Below, piece by piece: positions 16,045 to 24,185 of a DNA stretch of 44,066 nucleotides. The DNA is from Streptomyces sp. I05A-00742 (GTDB lineage: Bacteria > Actinomycetota > Actinomycetes > Streptomycetales > Streptomycetaceae). Numbering within the stretch: position 1 is the first letter of the stretch; the number at the start of each line of letters is the position of its first letter. The translations under genes and the position numbers were made by a program. The stretch is taken from assembly GCF_013055795.1 (NCBI RefSeq), contig NZ_JABETO010000047.1:1-44066 (forward strand), read 5' to 3'. The notes below the pieces were generated by a model. The model saw only the letters and a program-made list of their open reading frames with translations. It was not told the DNA's origin and ran no database searches.

Positions 16045-16173
16045 GATGCGCTGGTCCGGAGCTGCCCGGCAGAGCCGGCGAGTCACGGTGCTCGCTGATC
16101 CGTCCCGTCGTAGGGGGCGTGATCGACTCCCGTGTTCGGTGAGCAGGGCGGCTGTGCGCCTGCGGTCACTGAA

Positions 16174-16195
16174 GGGCGTCTCCGATGAGACGCCC
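16174..16195. terminator. Perfect hairpin upstream of the hypothetical gene
   Basis: GGGCGTCTC and GAGACGCCC form a 9-base stem with loop CGAT. It sits between the operator-like site at 16205 and the hypothetical gene. It could be a leader hairpin of that transcript or a second terminator. Confidence 0.55.
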
Positions 16196-16204
16196 GCACT
16201 GGAA

Positions 16205-16225
16205 TGGTCCACCGGTGGACTAGTC
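16205..16225. promoter_or_regulatory. Operator-like palindrome 2 for the GntR regulator
   Basis: GTCCACCGGTGGAC (16207-16220) is a perfect 14-base palindrome, and the extended word GGTGGACTAGTC matches GGTGGACCAGTC upstream of the GntR gene at 11 of 12 positions. It lies after the GntR terminator and before the hypothetical gene. I infer that the GntR protein binds both sites. Confidence 0.6.
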
Positions 16226-16250
16226 AGGGCGAGGTGTGGAACCACGAAAG

Positions 16251-16269
16251 CCCCCGCCAAGTGCGGGGG
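16251..16269. terminator. Terminator after the GntR gene
   Basis: CCCCCGC and GCGGGGG form a 7-base all-GC stem with loop CAAGT, 25 bases past the stop of the - strand GntR gene. There is no T-run. Confidence 0.65.
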
Positions 16270-16293
16270 GCCACGGGGTGAGTTGACGATCGC

Positions 16294-17024
16294 CTAGTCG
16301 GTCATCGAATACTCGTCCGTACGGGTCCACCTGCCGCCCGGGCTGACTCCCACCTCGTAGGTGAGCGCCCGGCCCTCGGCGTCGTACGCCACGTGTCGTG
16401 CCTCCGCGACGGCGGCAGGGCCTTCGAGCCGCAGCAGTTCCAGCTCCGCTGCCGTTGCCAGCCGCGCGGTCCACCAGTCGCGCCCGGTGTGCGGTCGCCG
16501 ACCGGTCTGCATCTCGACGTAGCGGGTCGTGCCCTCCCGCACGCGCTCCCGGTGGAGGAGGCGTGGGGCCGCGGCGGCCACGTCTGCGGTGAACCACGAC
16601 CACGAGGTCGCAGTCGGGTCTCGCCTTCGAAAGTGACGCGATGCCTTCGCGCCACCTGTTCGCCCACGTTGATGTTCAGGGCGGTGGCCACCTCTTCCGG
16701 TGTGGGAAGCAACTCCGCCCCGATGATCTCCGCGTACTCGCCGGCGGTGTACACCTGACCTGTGCGTACGGCGGTGCGGTACCGCTCACCGGCCGTCCGT
16801 GCCAGAGGTGCGCGCTCGCGCACGGTCGAACCCGTCCCCTGCCGGGTCTCGACCAGCCCCTCCTGGCGGAGTACATCGAGTGCGCGCACGACGGTGGCCC
16901 GTGCCACCGACCAACGTTCCGTCAGCTCCCGCTCCGACGGGAGGGCATCGCCCGCCCTCAACTCACCCCGGACGATGCGGCCCCGGATGTCTCCGGCGAT
17001 CTGGTCGTACTTCGGTAGCGCCAT
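16294..17024 (-). pseudogene. GntR-family (HutC/UTRA-type) regulator broken by a one-base loss
   Basis: The N-terminal half (from ATG 17024) is a clear GntR winged helix: LPKYDQIAGDIRGRIVRGEL, then LPSERELTERWSVARATVVR and GLVETRQGTGSTV. It continues into a UTRA effector domain up to RRHRVTFEGET, then the frame changes. The remaining UTRA domain is intact in the -1 frame: LLHRERVREGTTRYVEMQTG, then VAYDAEGRALTYEVGVSPGG, stop at 16294. The break is in a C-run at about 16616-16618 where ACCCGA should read ACCCCGA. If the base is restored the regulator is about 244 residues. It faces the flavoprotein remnant across an operator-like site and probably controlled both. It may be functional if the lost base is a sequencing error. 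Confidence 0.85.
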
Positions 17025-17040
17025 GGATACCTCAACTCAT

Positions 17041-17055
17041 CTGGTGGACCAGTCC
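17041..17055. promoter_or_regulatory. Operator-like site 1 for the GntR regulator
   Basis: CTGGTGGACCAG (17041-17052) is an inverted repeat 17 bases before the GntR ATG, overlapped by GGAC-CA-GTCC (17046-17055). The shared GGTGGAC[CT]AGTC word recurs at 16214-16225. Its place between divergent genes fits autoregulation. Confidence 0.6.
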
Positions 17056-17106
17056 AGTAGTCACGGTGGGGACGGGCCCGGCGCCGGTCAAGGCGAGGAC
17101 TGAGGA

Positions 17107-17600
17107 CATGTGTGCGGACGGTACGGTTTCGGCTGACGCCGGGCCGCGGAGGGGACGTCTGCGCCATCGCCGTCCTCGCCGCCGGGGGCGGCTTCATTGA
17201 CGTTCCCGCGTTGGAAGCCGCGACCGGGCGCCCGGTTCGCAGCACAGCGCCGCCCGGGTGAGCTGAAGCGAGACCCACCGCCCGATGCTCTGATCGTCGC
17301 GCCCATGACCATGGACACGGCCAACAAGTGGGCCGCCGGGATCGCCGACACCTACGCCCTCGGGCTGGCCGTCATCGCTCTGCCTGACTGGTCCACGGCC
17401 CCGGACGGTCACCCGGCCACATGACGGTCGCCGGAAGTGCTGTGCAGCACTGGCATCCGGGTCCTTTACGGCGAGGGTGACCGGACGCCGCAATGCCCCG
17501 GGCGCCGGCGGCCGGTTCGTGGACGTCCATCCGTGGGAGCCGACCTTGGACGCCGTCCGGAGCCAAGCGCGACGCGGACTCCGGGGCCCGACTGGTTGGC
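17107..17600 (+). pseudogene. Decayed flavoprotein gene (Dfp/PPC-decarboxylase-like)
   Basis: Fragments of one flavoprotein lie in order but in three frames. First GGDVCAI and FIDVPALEAATGRPVRS (about 17148-17256), then DALIVAPMTMDTANKWAAG and IADTYALGL (17270-17370), a TGA at 17422-17424, CSTGIRVLYG (17437-17470), and finally GGRFVDVHPWEPTLDAV. The PMT-NKWAAGI block is the hallmark of small Streptomyces flavoproteins beside GntR regulators. The N-terminal FMN-binding segment is compressed and about 25 residues around the active centre appear deleted. At least two frameshifts and one stop make it non-functional. This cannot be explained by one missing base. Confidence 0.65.
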
Positions 17601-17743
17601 GGGCGTGAGGTCTGTCGAGGGCTGAGCAGGTCATCGGGGTCGTCATGGACGTCGCAACCGACGTTCCCGGGCAGTTGTCGGCGAACGGGGACCTGCGGCA
17701 AAAATGGCTGGTCATGGGCCTTGGGCTGTGCTTGCATGCCGCG

Positions 17744-18286
17744 ATGAAGAGCGAAATCCTGTCCGTCGACAACACATCCCGGCGCGTGCGCTATCGGACC
17801 GATCGCGACCTCGGTGAATGTGTGCGGGTACTGGCCGAGGTCCATGAGCACGACGGCTATCCGGTCAATTGGCCCGACCACCCCGGCGCATGGCTCACTC
17901 CGCCGTCGCTCATCGCCTCGTGGGTGGTGGAACTGGATGGCCGCGTCGCAGGCCACATCGGCCTGTCCCGGAGCGGCGCGGGAGACGTGGCACCCGGGCT
18001 GTGGAGCGCTCGCGCGGGGGTGAGTACCGAAGCGACCGCCGTGGTCAGCCGGCTGTTCGTCGCTCCGTCGGCCCGCGGTCACGGGATAGGCGCGTTGCTG
18101 ATGGCGCGGGCTGTCACGGAAGCACGGGATCGCGGCTTGCATCCCGTGCTTGACGTGGTGGCATCCGGCACCGCGGCGGCAGCCTTGTACGAGCGGCTCG
18201 GCTGGCAGCTGCTGGCCACGGTCGAACAGCAGTGGAGCCCCGAGCAGAGGGTGGCCGTCCGGTGTTATGCGGCTGCGGGCACCTGA
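17744..18286 (+). CDS. GNAT-family N-acetyltransferase
   Basis: A 180-residue acetyltransferase. The acetyl-CoA-binding motif A is VSRLFVAPSARGHGIGALLM, with the Q/R-x-x-G-x-G/A pattern RGHGIG, followed by LDVVASGTAAAALYERLGW, the usual motif B. The acceptor is unknown. The ATG at 17744 (MKSEILSVDN) is chosen because the preceding open frame is poorly coding; no ribosome-binding site is visible, and a start at 17645 cannot be excluded. Codon bias is weaker than in core genes (more A/T-ending codons), consistent with acquired DNA. It converges with the WD40 gene. Confidence 0.85.
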   Translation: MKSEILSVDNTSRRVRYRTDRDLGECVRVLAEVHEHDGYPVNWPDHPGAWLTPPSLIASWVVELDGRVAGHIGLSRSGAGDVAPGLWSARAGVSTEATAVVSRLFVAPSARGHGIGALLMARAVTEARDRGLHPVLDVVASGTAAAALYERLGWQLLATVEQQWSPEQRVAVRCYAAAGT

Positions 18287-18373
18287 CCGTTGGCCGCACG
18301 CCCCGGGCATCGGCGGTCAGTACGCGGACGGCAGAACGAACCGGCATCATCCCTTCCTGGGCCGGGGATGTGG

Positions 18374-19618
18374 TCAGCGGCGAGCGAGTACGACGAGTTC
18401 GCCGCCGCCCACCACCAGTCGGCCGTCCGATGCCACAGCCAGTGCATCGATCCCTGAGGAGAACTTCAGCTCCCGGCCGACTTGCTTACGGGTGGTCAGG
18501 TCCCAGACTTCGGCTACCGAAGAGCCGGCGGTGATGGCGTAAGGACGGTTGTCCACCGCCGTCATGGCCACCACCGCGTGCACGGAGTCATAGCCTCTCA
18601 TGGGCTTGCCCACGGGCCGGCCGGTGGTGAGGTCCCAGAGCCGCACCGTCGCGTCGCTGCCGGCCGTGACGGCGTGCGGTCGGCCCTCGATCTCCACCGT
18701 GGCGACCGCACACACCATGCCGTCATGACCGGTCAAGGGCTTTCCGACTTGTTCACCGGCGATGAGATCCCACACCCGCACGGTCTCATCGTCACCGCCG
18801 GTCACGGCGAGCGGACGGCCATCAACCACCGTTGTCGCCAGAGCCAGCACGCTGTCGGTGTGTCCGGTCAAGGGCTTGGCCATGGGCCGGCCGGTGGTGA
18901 GGTCCCATACCCGCACCGTTGCGTCGTCACCGGTTGTGACGGCGTGCGGTCGGCCTTCGATCTCCGCCATGGCCACCGCCTGTATCCAGCCGTCATGACC
19001 GGTCAAGGGCCTTCCGGCCTGTTCGCCGGTGGTGAGATCCCACGTCCGCACGGTCTTGTCATCGCTGCCGGTCACGGCGTACGGACGCCCGTCGATCACC
19101 GCCGTCGCCAGCGCGCGGATCCCGTTGGTGTGTCCGGTCATGGGCTTGCCCACGGGATGGCCTTCGGTGAGGTCCCACAGCCACACTGACTTGTCATCAC
19201 CACCCGTAACGACGTGGGGACGGCCATGGACGTTCACTGTCGCCACCGCACTGATGCCCCCAGGAGGCCCGATCAGAGCCTGGCCGGAGCGGAATTCAAG
19301 ACGGGAGCCGGTCGCCCACTCGACGCCCCACTGTGCGGCAGGCTCACCCTCCACCGACACCGCGCTGATCCGGGCCGACAACTCACGGTCCCCATACCGG
19401 GCCGCGTCCAACGCCAGCAACTGACGGCGTTCCCAGGCAGTGGATTCGTGGTGCCAGTTCTCCGAAATCCGGTACACGGCTGCCGCTAGCCGCTCCGCGG
19501 GTCCCGCCGCCGACTCCAGCAGCCTCAACACCCGCCCCGCACGTTCATTGACCAGGAACGCCGGATCGGCCAACTGCTCGTACCGCAGGGACAGTTCACC
19601 ATGTAGATCGTCAGCCAT
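18374..19618 (-). CDS. WD40-repeat protein with blade pairs, likely remnant of a STAND/NACHT sensor
   Basis: A 414-residue protein. Residues 1-120 are helical and include ERRQLLALDAARYGDRELSA and VEWATGSRLEFRSGQALIG; I recall this linker just before the propeller of large Streptomyces NACHT/AAA-WD40 proteins. From residue 121, six units of 44-45 residues and a short seventh form a beta-propeller, each with GRPxAVTxGxDDxTVRxWDL. Units alternate between IEGRPHAVT/TTGRP and DGRPxAVTG/GEQ types, so the repeating block is a pair of 90 residues. No catalytic domain is attached. The start has no ribosome-binding site but a TAGCAT lies close upstream, so a leaderless mRNA is possible. Codon use is less GC-biased than in core genes. 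Confidence 0.88.
   Translation of the reverse strand: MADDLHGELSLRYEQLADPAFLVNERAGRVLRLLESAAGPAERLAAAVYRISENWHHESTAWERRQLLALDAARYGDRELSARISAVSVEGEPAAQWGVEWATGSRLEFRSGQALIGPPGGISAVATVNVHGRPHVVTGGDDKSVWLWDLTEGHPVGKPMTGHTNGIRALATAVIDGRPYAVTGSDDKTVRTWDLTTGEQAGRPLTGHDGWIQAVAMAEIEGRPHAVTTGDDATVRVWDLTTGRPMAKPLTGHTDSVLALATTVVDGRPLAVTGGDDETVRVWDLIAGEQVGKPLTGHDGMVCAVATVEIEGRPHAVTAGSDATVRLWDLTTGRPVGKPMRGYDSVHAVVAMTAVDNRPYAITAGSSVAEVWDLTTRKQVGRELKFSSGIDALAVASDGRLVVGGGELVVLARR
18604..19143. repeat. 270-base direct repeat inside the WD40 gene
   Basis: The word GGGCCGGCCGGTGGTGAGGT occurs near 18614 and again near 18884, 270 bases apart. The flanking sequence is similar along the whole length. This is two blades duplicated together. 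Confidence 0.75.
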
Positions 19619-19906
19619 GAATCAGTATGCTAGCCAACCCCACGGAGATGTCGTCGGCAGGCCACCCCGAGATCGAGCTGCGCGGTCGGGCAGCGGGTCG
19701 GCGGAGTCAGGTTGAGGATCCGGTTGCCGAACCGGTGGATGACCTGGGTGACCTGCTCGCGCGGTCCGGGGCGGACAGAAGATCAGGTCGTGCCAGTTGC
19801 GGATGCGGTGTGCCCTTGCGCTGCCTCCTGTCCGGCACGGCAGGGGGAGGCCTACCGTTGACCGTGTGGACCTCCGCAACCCGGCCGGGCGCGGGCAGAG
19901 CTCGGA
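19619..19906. other. Spacer with no supported gene
   Basis: This 288-base stretch lies between two - strand genes. Short frames on either strand are poorly coding. A - strand phrase (NWHDLIFCPP, then HRFGNRILNLTPP) could be a protein remnant, but I cannot identify it. Confidence 0.5.
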
Positions 19907-21142
19907 TCAGAGCTCCAGATGGGACAGGTCGACCGCCGCGGCCATGGCCTTGGTGCCCTCGTCGTTGAGGTGGAGGTGGTCGCCGCAGTCGTAGGCGGGG
20001 AGGATCTGTTCGGGGTCGGTCGGGTCCTCGACGGCGGTGGCGACGTCGGTGACGGCGTCGAAGATGTCGGTGGTGCGGATCCAGTCGTTGACCTTGCGGC
20101 GGATGGCGCGGCCTTCCTCGGAGTCGTAGCCCTCGTAGATGGTCCCGGCGTAGGGGCCGATGGTGTGGGCGATGACGGTGAGGCCGGCCTCGTGGAGGCG
20201 GCGGGTCAGTTCGGTGTAGCCGTCGATGAGTTGGTCGAGGGTGGGGAGCGGCGGGCGGGAGGGGGCGACGATGGTGCCGGGGGTGCCGAGGTCGTTGATG
20301 CCGAAGTTGAGCAGGACGTGGGTGACGCCGGGTACGTCGAGGACGTCGCGCTGGAGGCGGGCGAGGGCGTGCTCGCCGACTTCGTCGGTCAGCAGACGGT
20401 TGCCGGAGATGCCCTGGTTGACCACCCAGCCCTTGTCCAGACGGCGGTTGAGCTGGTCGGGGAAGCGGGCGTTGGCGCCGGGGGTGGTGCCCGCGCCCTC
20501 CATCCAGGAGTCGCCGAAGGCGACGGCGACCGCGGTGCCCTCGGGGGCGAGGACATCGATACCGGAGACGAAGTATCGGGACATGTCCAGCAGTTCCGCC
20601 CCGTCGAGGCCGGGAGTCGCGGTCAGGTCGCCCGGGGCGACGAAGCCCGTCTCGGAGGCGACCACGGAATAGGTCGCGAGCCCGGTGTCGTGCGGGAAGT
20701 AGAGGCTGAGGGCGTACTGCTCGCCGGCGGACACCTCGCGCACCACCGGGTCGCTCACGGCCTCCTCGCCGGCCGCGAGCGTGAACTCGCGTTCGCCGCC
20801 GAAGGTGAGCGGGACGGAGGTCTCCGGATCGGTGCCGTGGCCCTCGGTGCGTCTGGCCAGACGGGCGGCGCCGATGGTCAGTGGCTCCTTCCCGAATCTG
20901 TTGCTCAGGCGTACGCGGAGGGCCTCGCCGCCGCCGGCGAGGCGCAGGACCTGGCGTACGGTCTGGTCGGCGAAGCCGCGCGACGGGAAGAGCTGGTAGT
21001 CCTCGTAAGGGCTCAGTACGGCGGAGCGGAAGCCGGCGACCCAGTGGGATGTCGTTGTCATGCCGGTTTGAACATCTATGAAGTGGATCTTGTTCCCGCC
21101 GGTTGGCCACGCGTCATCCGGCCTCTTCTCACTGACCGGCAT
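19907..21142 (-). CDS. SGNH/GDSL-family hydrolase
   Basis: A 411-residue esterase/lipase-type protein. The four SGNH blocks are visible: Ser in VAFGDSWMEG, Gly in NQGISGNRLL, Asn in NFGINDLGTPG and His in DCGDHLHLNDEG. An N-terminal beta-rich domain (about 170 residues) precedes it, as in rhamnogalacturonan acetylesterase-like Streptomyces proteins. There is no signal peptide, so it may be cytoplasmic or released otherwise. The ATG at 21142 has GGCGGAG eight bases upstream; an in-frame ATG at 21061 (MTTTSHWVAGFRSAV) is the alternative that fits homologues better. The substrate is unknown. Confidence 0.88.
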   Translation of the reverse strand: MPVSEKRPDDAWPTGGNKIHFIDVQTGMTTTSHWVAGFRSAVLSPYEDYQLFPSRGFADQTVRQVLRLAGGGEALRVRLSNRFGKEPLTIGAARLARRTEGHGTDPETSVPLTFGGEREFTLAAGEEAVSDPVVREVSAGEQYALSLYFPHDTGLATYSVVASETGFVAPGDLTATPGLDGAELLDMSRYFVSGIDVLAPEGTAVAVAFGDSWMEGAGTTPGANARFPDQLNRRLDKGWVVNQGISGNRLLTDEVGEHALARLQRDVLDVPGVTHVLLNFGINDLGTPGTIVAPSRPPLPTLDQLIDGYTELTRRLHEAGLTVIAHTIGPYAGTIYEGYDSEEGRAIRRKVNDWIRTTDIFDAVTDVATAVEDPTDPEQILPAYDCGDHLHLNDEGTKAMAAAVDLSHLEL

Positions 21143-21232
21143 CGGGTAACTCCGCCCAGGACGAGGGGCGTTGGTGTCCTCGTCTGCTGAACCCGATGTA
21201 CTCTCCGGTCAAGTTTGCCCAGAGATTCGCGA

Positions 21233-21813
21233 ATGGCTGAGACGACCGTTCCGGTGCTTCCGTGTCGCACCCTCCGCCCGTCCTCGACTTCTGCACCGCC
21301 CTCGGTTTCGAGGTGATCTTCGAGCAGCGGAGTCCCAACCCCTACGCAGTCGTCCGACGCGGCGGCATCGAGCTCCACTTCTTCGGGATGAAGCGCTATG
21401 AGCCGTCCGAGTCGTACAGCACCTGCATCGTCGGGACCGACGGGATCGACGGGCTGTACGCCGCAGTCCGGGCCGGGCTGAAGGCGGCGTACGGGCGGAT
21501 ACCGACGCGTGGGCTGCCGCGGATCGGGGCGTTGAAGGACACCTCACACGGGACACGGCAGTTCCTGCTCACCGATCCGGGTGGCAACTGCCTGCGCATC
21601 GGGCAGCCGATCAGCGAGGATCGGCGCCACCGGCCCACGCCCGTCGAGCTGTTGCGCCTGCTCGTGCTGCGGGCGGACGTCGCCGGGCGGCTGGAGGACG
21701 AGGCCGGCATGGCGGAGGCACTGGCCGGGGCCGCCGCGGTCCGGCTCACCGACGAGGAGCGGGAGACGGTCCGCGACGACCTGGCGCGGCTGGACGAGTT
21801 GCGGACCCCGTGA
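21233..21813 (+). CDS. VOC-family (glyoxalase/bleomycin-resistance fold) protein, N-terminus apparently frameshifted
   Basis: The body from 21262 (GTG) encodes LDFCTALGFEVIFEQRSPNP, GGIELHFFGMK and QFLLTDPGGNCLRIGQP, a two-motif VOC domain with a helical C-terminus. The true N-terminus appears to be the ATG at 21233: MAETTVPVLPCRTL, exactly the family opening, but in a frame that is off by one base. One base seems lost between about 21276 and 21282. If real, translation would need the GTG at 21262, giving 183 residues lacking the first strand, which would harm the fold. If a sequencing error, the protein is about 193 residues. Function unknown; relatives include resistance proteins and dioxygenases. 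Confidence 0.8.
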
Positions 21814-21845
21814 GAGCTGGAGGCGTGCGGACCCCGTGAGAGCGG

Positions 21846-22688
21846 TCAGCTCAGCGGGTCGATGCCCCGGGACGCCTTGTCGCGGATGTCGCGGAGCCAC
21901 TCGTCCTGGGTGATGGTCTCCTTGCCCTTCGGGATCCGGATCCCGAGGTCGGCGCCGAAGTCCGTGTACTCCTCGGTCACGCGCGTCTCGCCCTTGGAGC
22001 CCTTGCCGTACTCCTCGCTCTTGACCGGGAGGTCGCCCTCGCCGATCCACAGGTCGATCTCGACCTTCTCCAGGCCGGCTTCCCGGTGCTTCCGCACGTA
22101 GAGCTCGCGGAGCCAGTCCCGCATCGTGCCGCCCTTGTCCGCCGAGAGGTCGGCGAGGACGACCGTGCCCTTGAAGTGGGTGGCCTCGTGGTCGCCGACC
22201 GTCTCGCGGCCGACCTTCCGGACGTCCTTCGAGGTGCGCAGGACGCCCAGCAGGTTGGGCAGCGAGCCCTCGGCCGTCTTCTGGATGTCGCCGGGCTTCG
22301 GCGGGGCCTCGCCCTTCTCCTGGAGGCTCATGCTCACCCACCGGCCGTCGGCGATGCCGGCCTCGCGCGAGTAGAGGGTCCGGCCCTCGCTCAGCGTGTG
22401 GTCGAAGCGGTCCCGGCCCTTCTTGCCGTTCTTGGTCTCGGGCCGCCAGGTCTTGCGCTCGGCGAGGTCGGGCTTGCGCGAGAAGGCGTACTCGCCGCGC
22501 TCCGTGCCGTCCTTGTCCGTGACCCGCCGCTTCGTCCGGTAGGAGTTCGCCTCCGCGGTCTTCTGGGCCGCCGCCTTCAGCACGGTCTGCGGATCGCGGG
22601 TGTCCTTCTCCCCGCCGCCGCACGCGGTGAGTGAGAGCGCGAGAGCGGTTCCGGTGGCCGCTATGACGTATTTCCTGATCGCCTTCAC
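21846..22688 (-). CDS. Lipoprotein with LolA/LppX-like fold (inferred)
   Basis: A 280-residue lipoprotein. The signal peptide MKAIRKYVIAATGTALALSL ends in a lipobox LTAC, followed by GGGEKD, so lipid attachment at Cys23 is expected. The mature part begins with a helix (DPQTVLKAAAQKTAEANSYR) and continues in alternating strands with many charged residues, which matches the pattern of actinobacterial LppX/LprG-like or LolA-like half-barrels that carry lipids. This is a structural guess. It is rich in Lys and Glu, unusual for this genome. No ribosome-binding site is obvious at the ATG (22688). Confidence 0.75.
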   Translation of the reverse strand: MKAIRKYVIAATGTALALSLTACGGGEKDTRDPQTVLKAAAQKTAEANSYRTKRRVTDKDGTERGEYAFSRKPDLAERKTWRPETKNGKKGRDRFDHTLSEGRTLYSREAGIADGRWVSMSLQEKGEAPPKPGDIQKTAEGSLPNLLGVLRTSKDVRKVGRETVGDHEATHFKGTVVLADLSADKGGTMRDWLRELYVRKHREAGLEKVEIDLWIGEGDLPVKSEEYGKGSKGETRVTEEYTDFGADLGIRIPKGKETITQDEWLRDIRDKASRGIDPLS

Positions 22689-22778
22689 GGCCGTTCTGTC
22701 CTTTTGTGTGCGCTGTGGTGTGTGTATGGGGTGAAAATGACCGACCTGGAGAGAGTACGTGGCCGTCCCCGCCGGCCG

Positions 22779-22823
22779 GTGGGCACCCCCACGTACGAAG
22801 AAGGGGTGCCGCCCACCGGCGGC
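22779..22823 (-). terminator. Terminator after the PAC2/ParJ gene
   Basis: GGTGGGCACCCC and GGGGTGCCGCCCACC pair almost completely (one bulge) around a 13-base loop, 20 bases beyond the parJ stop on the - strand. Confidence 0.65.
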
Positions 22824-22841
22824 ACCCCTGGAGCCCGGAGC

Positions 22842-24041
22842 TCAGTTCCCGCCCTCCGGCGGGCCGGCGTCCTCGCCCCCGCCCTGGTCGTCGCGGTCGT
22901 CGTCCCGGTTGCCCTGGCCTTCCCGCCCGTCCCGGCTCTCCCGTCCCTCCTGACCGGTGCGTCCGTCGGCGTCCGCCCCGTGGACGTCCTCCTTCGGTGC
23001 CCGGCGCGGCGGACGCGTCCGTCCGCTCGTCGTGTCACGCAGGTACGAGCCGTCGCGGCCGCCGGACTCCCCGAGCCCGGGTTCTGCCGCCAGGCCGCCC
23101 GGACCGCCCGGCTGGCCCGGGCCGGAGCCCGCGCCGGCGACCGGACCGGAACCGGCGACCGGTCCTGACTGCCCGTCCCGCCGCCGCAGGTACCGCTCGA
23201 ACTCGCGGGCGATCGCCTCGCCCGACGCCTCCGGCAGATCCGCCGTGTCCCGGGCCTGCTCCAGCGACTGGACGTACTCCGCGACCTCGCTGTCCTCCGC
23301 CGCCAGCTGGTCCACGCCGAGCTGCCAGGCACGGGCGTCCTCGGGGAGCTCGCCCTGCGGGATGCGCAGGTCGATCAGGTCCTCCAGCCGGTTGAGGAGG
23401 GCCAGTGTGGCCTTGGGGTTCGGCGGCTGCGAGACGTAGTGCGGAACCGCCGCCCAGAGGCTGACGGTGGGCACGCCCGCATGGGTGCACGCCTCCTGGA
23501 GGATGCCGACGATGCCGGTCGGGCCCTCGTAACGGGACTCCTCGAGGTCCATGGTGCGGGCCAGGTCCGGGTCGGAGGTGACACCGCTGACCGGGACCGG
23601 CCGGGTGTGCGGGGTGTCGCCGAGCAGTGAGCCCAGGATCACCACCATCTCCACGCCCAGCTCGTGGGCGAAGCCCAGGATCTCGTTGCAGAACGAACGC
23701 CAGCGCATGCTCGGCTCGATGCCCCGGACGAGCACCAGGTCGCGCGGTCTGTCCGTGCCCTCCGCGTCGGCCCCGCCGCCCGTGCCACCGGTGCGCACGA
23801 CGGACAGCCGGGTCGTCGGCCAGGTGATCTTGCGGACCCCGCCGTCCAGCCAGACCGTGGGCCGGTTGACCTGGAAATCGTAGTAGTCCTCCGCGTCCAG
23901 CGCGGCGAAGACCTCGCCCTTCCACTCCCGGTCCAGATGCGCGACCGCACTGGAGGCGGCGTCACCGGCGTCGTTCCAGCCCTCGAAGGCACAGATCATG
24001 ACCGGGTCGATCAGCTCGGGTACTCCCTCAAGCTCGATCAC
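22842..24041 (-). CDS. parJ: PAC2-family protein, ParJ-like
   Basis: A 399-residue protein whose first 290 residues form a PAC2 (proteasome-assembly-chaperone-like) domain: VPELIDPVMICAFEGWNDAG, then VLVRGIEPSMRWRSF, MVVILGSLLGDTPHTRPVPV and VSLWAAVPHYVSQPPNPKAT. The tail of about 100 residues is disordered Gly/Asp/Arg. The start is decided by GGAAGGAGG just before a GTG at 24041; the longer frame from 24083 would translate the ribosome-binding site. From memory, S. coelicolor SCO1662 (ParJ), between glpD1 and mshC, is this actinobacterial signature protein; it binds ParA and affects chromosome segregation during sporulation. The symbol rests on that recollection and the position near glpD. 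Confidence 0.8.
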   Translation of the reverse strand: MIELEGVPELIDPVMICAFEGWNDAGDAASSAVAHLDREWKGEVFAALDAEDYYDFQVNRPTVWLDGGVRKITWPTTRLSVVRTGGTGGGADAEGTDRPRDLVLVRGIEPSMRWRSFCNEILGFAHELGVEMVVILGSLLGDTPHTRPVPVSGVTSDPDLARTMDLEESRYEGPTGIVGILQEACTHAGVPTVSLWAAVPHYVSQPPNPKATLALLNRLEDLIDLRIPQGELPEDARAWQLGVDQLAAEDSEVAEYVQSLEQARDTADLPEASGEAIAREFERYLRRRDGQSGPVAGSGPVAGAGSGPGQPGGPGGLAAEPGLGESGGRDGSYLRDTTSGRTRPPRRAPKEDVHGADADGRTGQEGRESRDGREGQGNRDDDRDDQGGGEDAGPPEGGN

Positions 24042-24185
24042 CCAGCGCCTCCTTCCGACCGGGGCGGACGGGGTCCGTGCCACCGCCGGTTGCCGTTCAG
24101 TGCAGTTGTTTGCAGGTCTTTTTCCGTGCCCCCCAAGCCTACGACTTCCGGGACCGCTGTCCGCAGTCCGCGCAAGGGATGCTCA

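Noticed and set aside
16046..16260. Longer N-terminus for the hypothetical protein (start at 16260)
   Set aside because: That ATG is within the GntR terminator hairpin and the extension would cover the operator-like palindrome and a 9-base perfect hairpin.
14699..21233. Integrase, tRNA target or attachment-site repeats that would prove an integrative element
   Set aside because: None was seen in or beside the GntR region. The mobile origin stays an inference from gene types and codon use.
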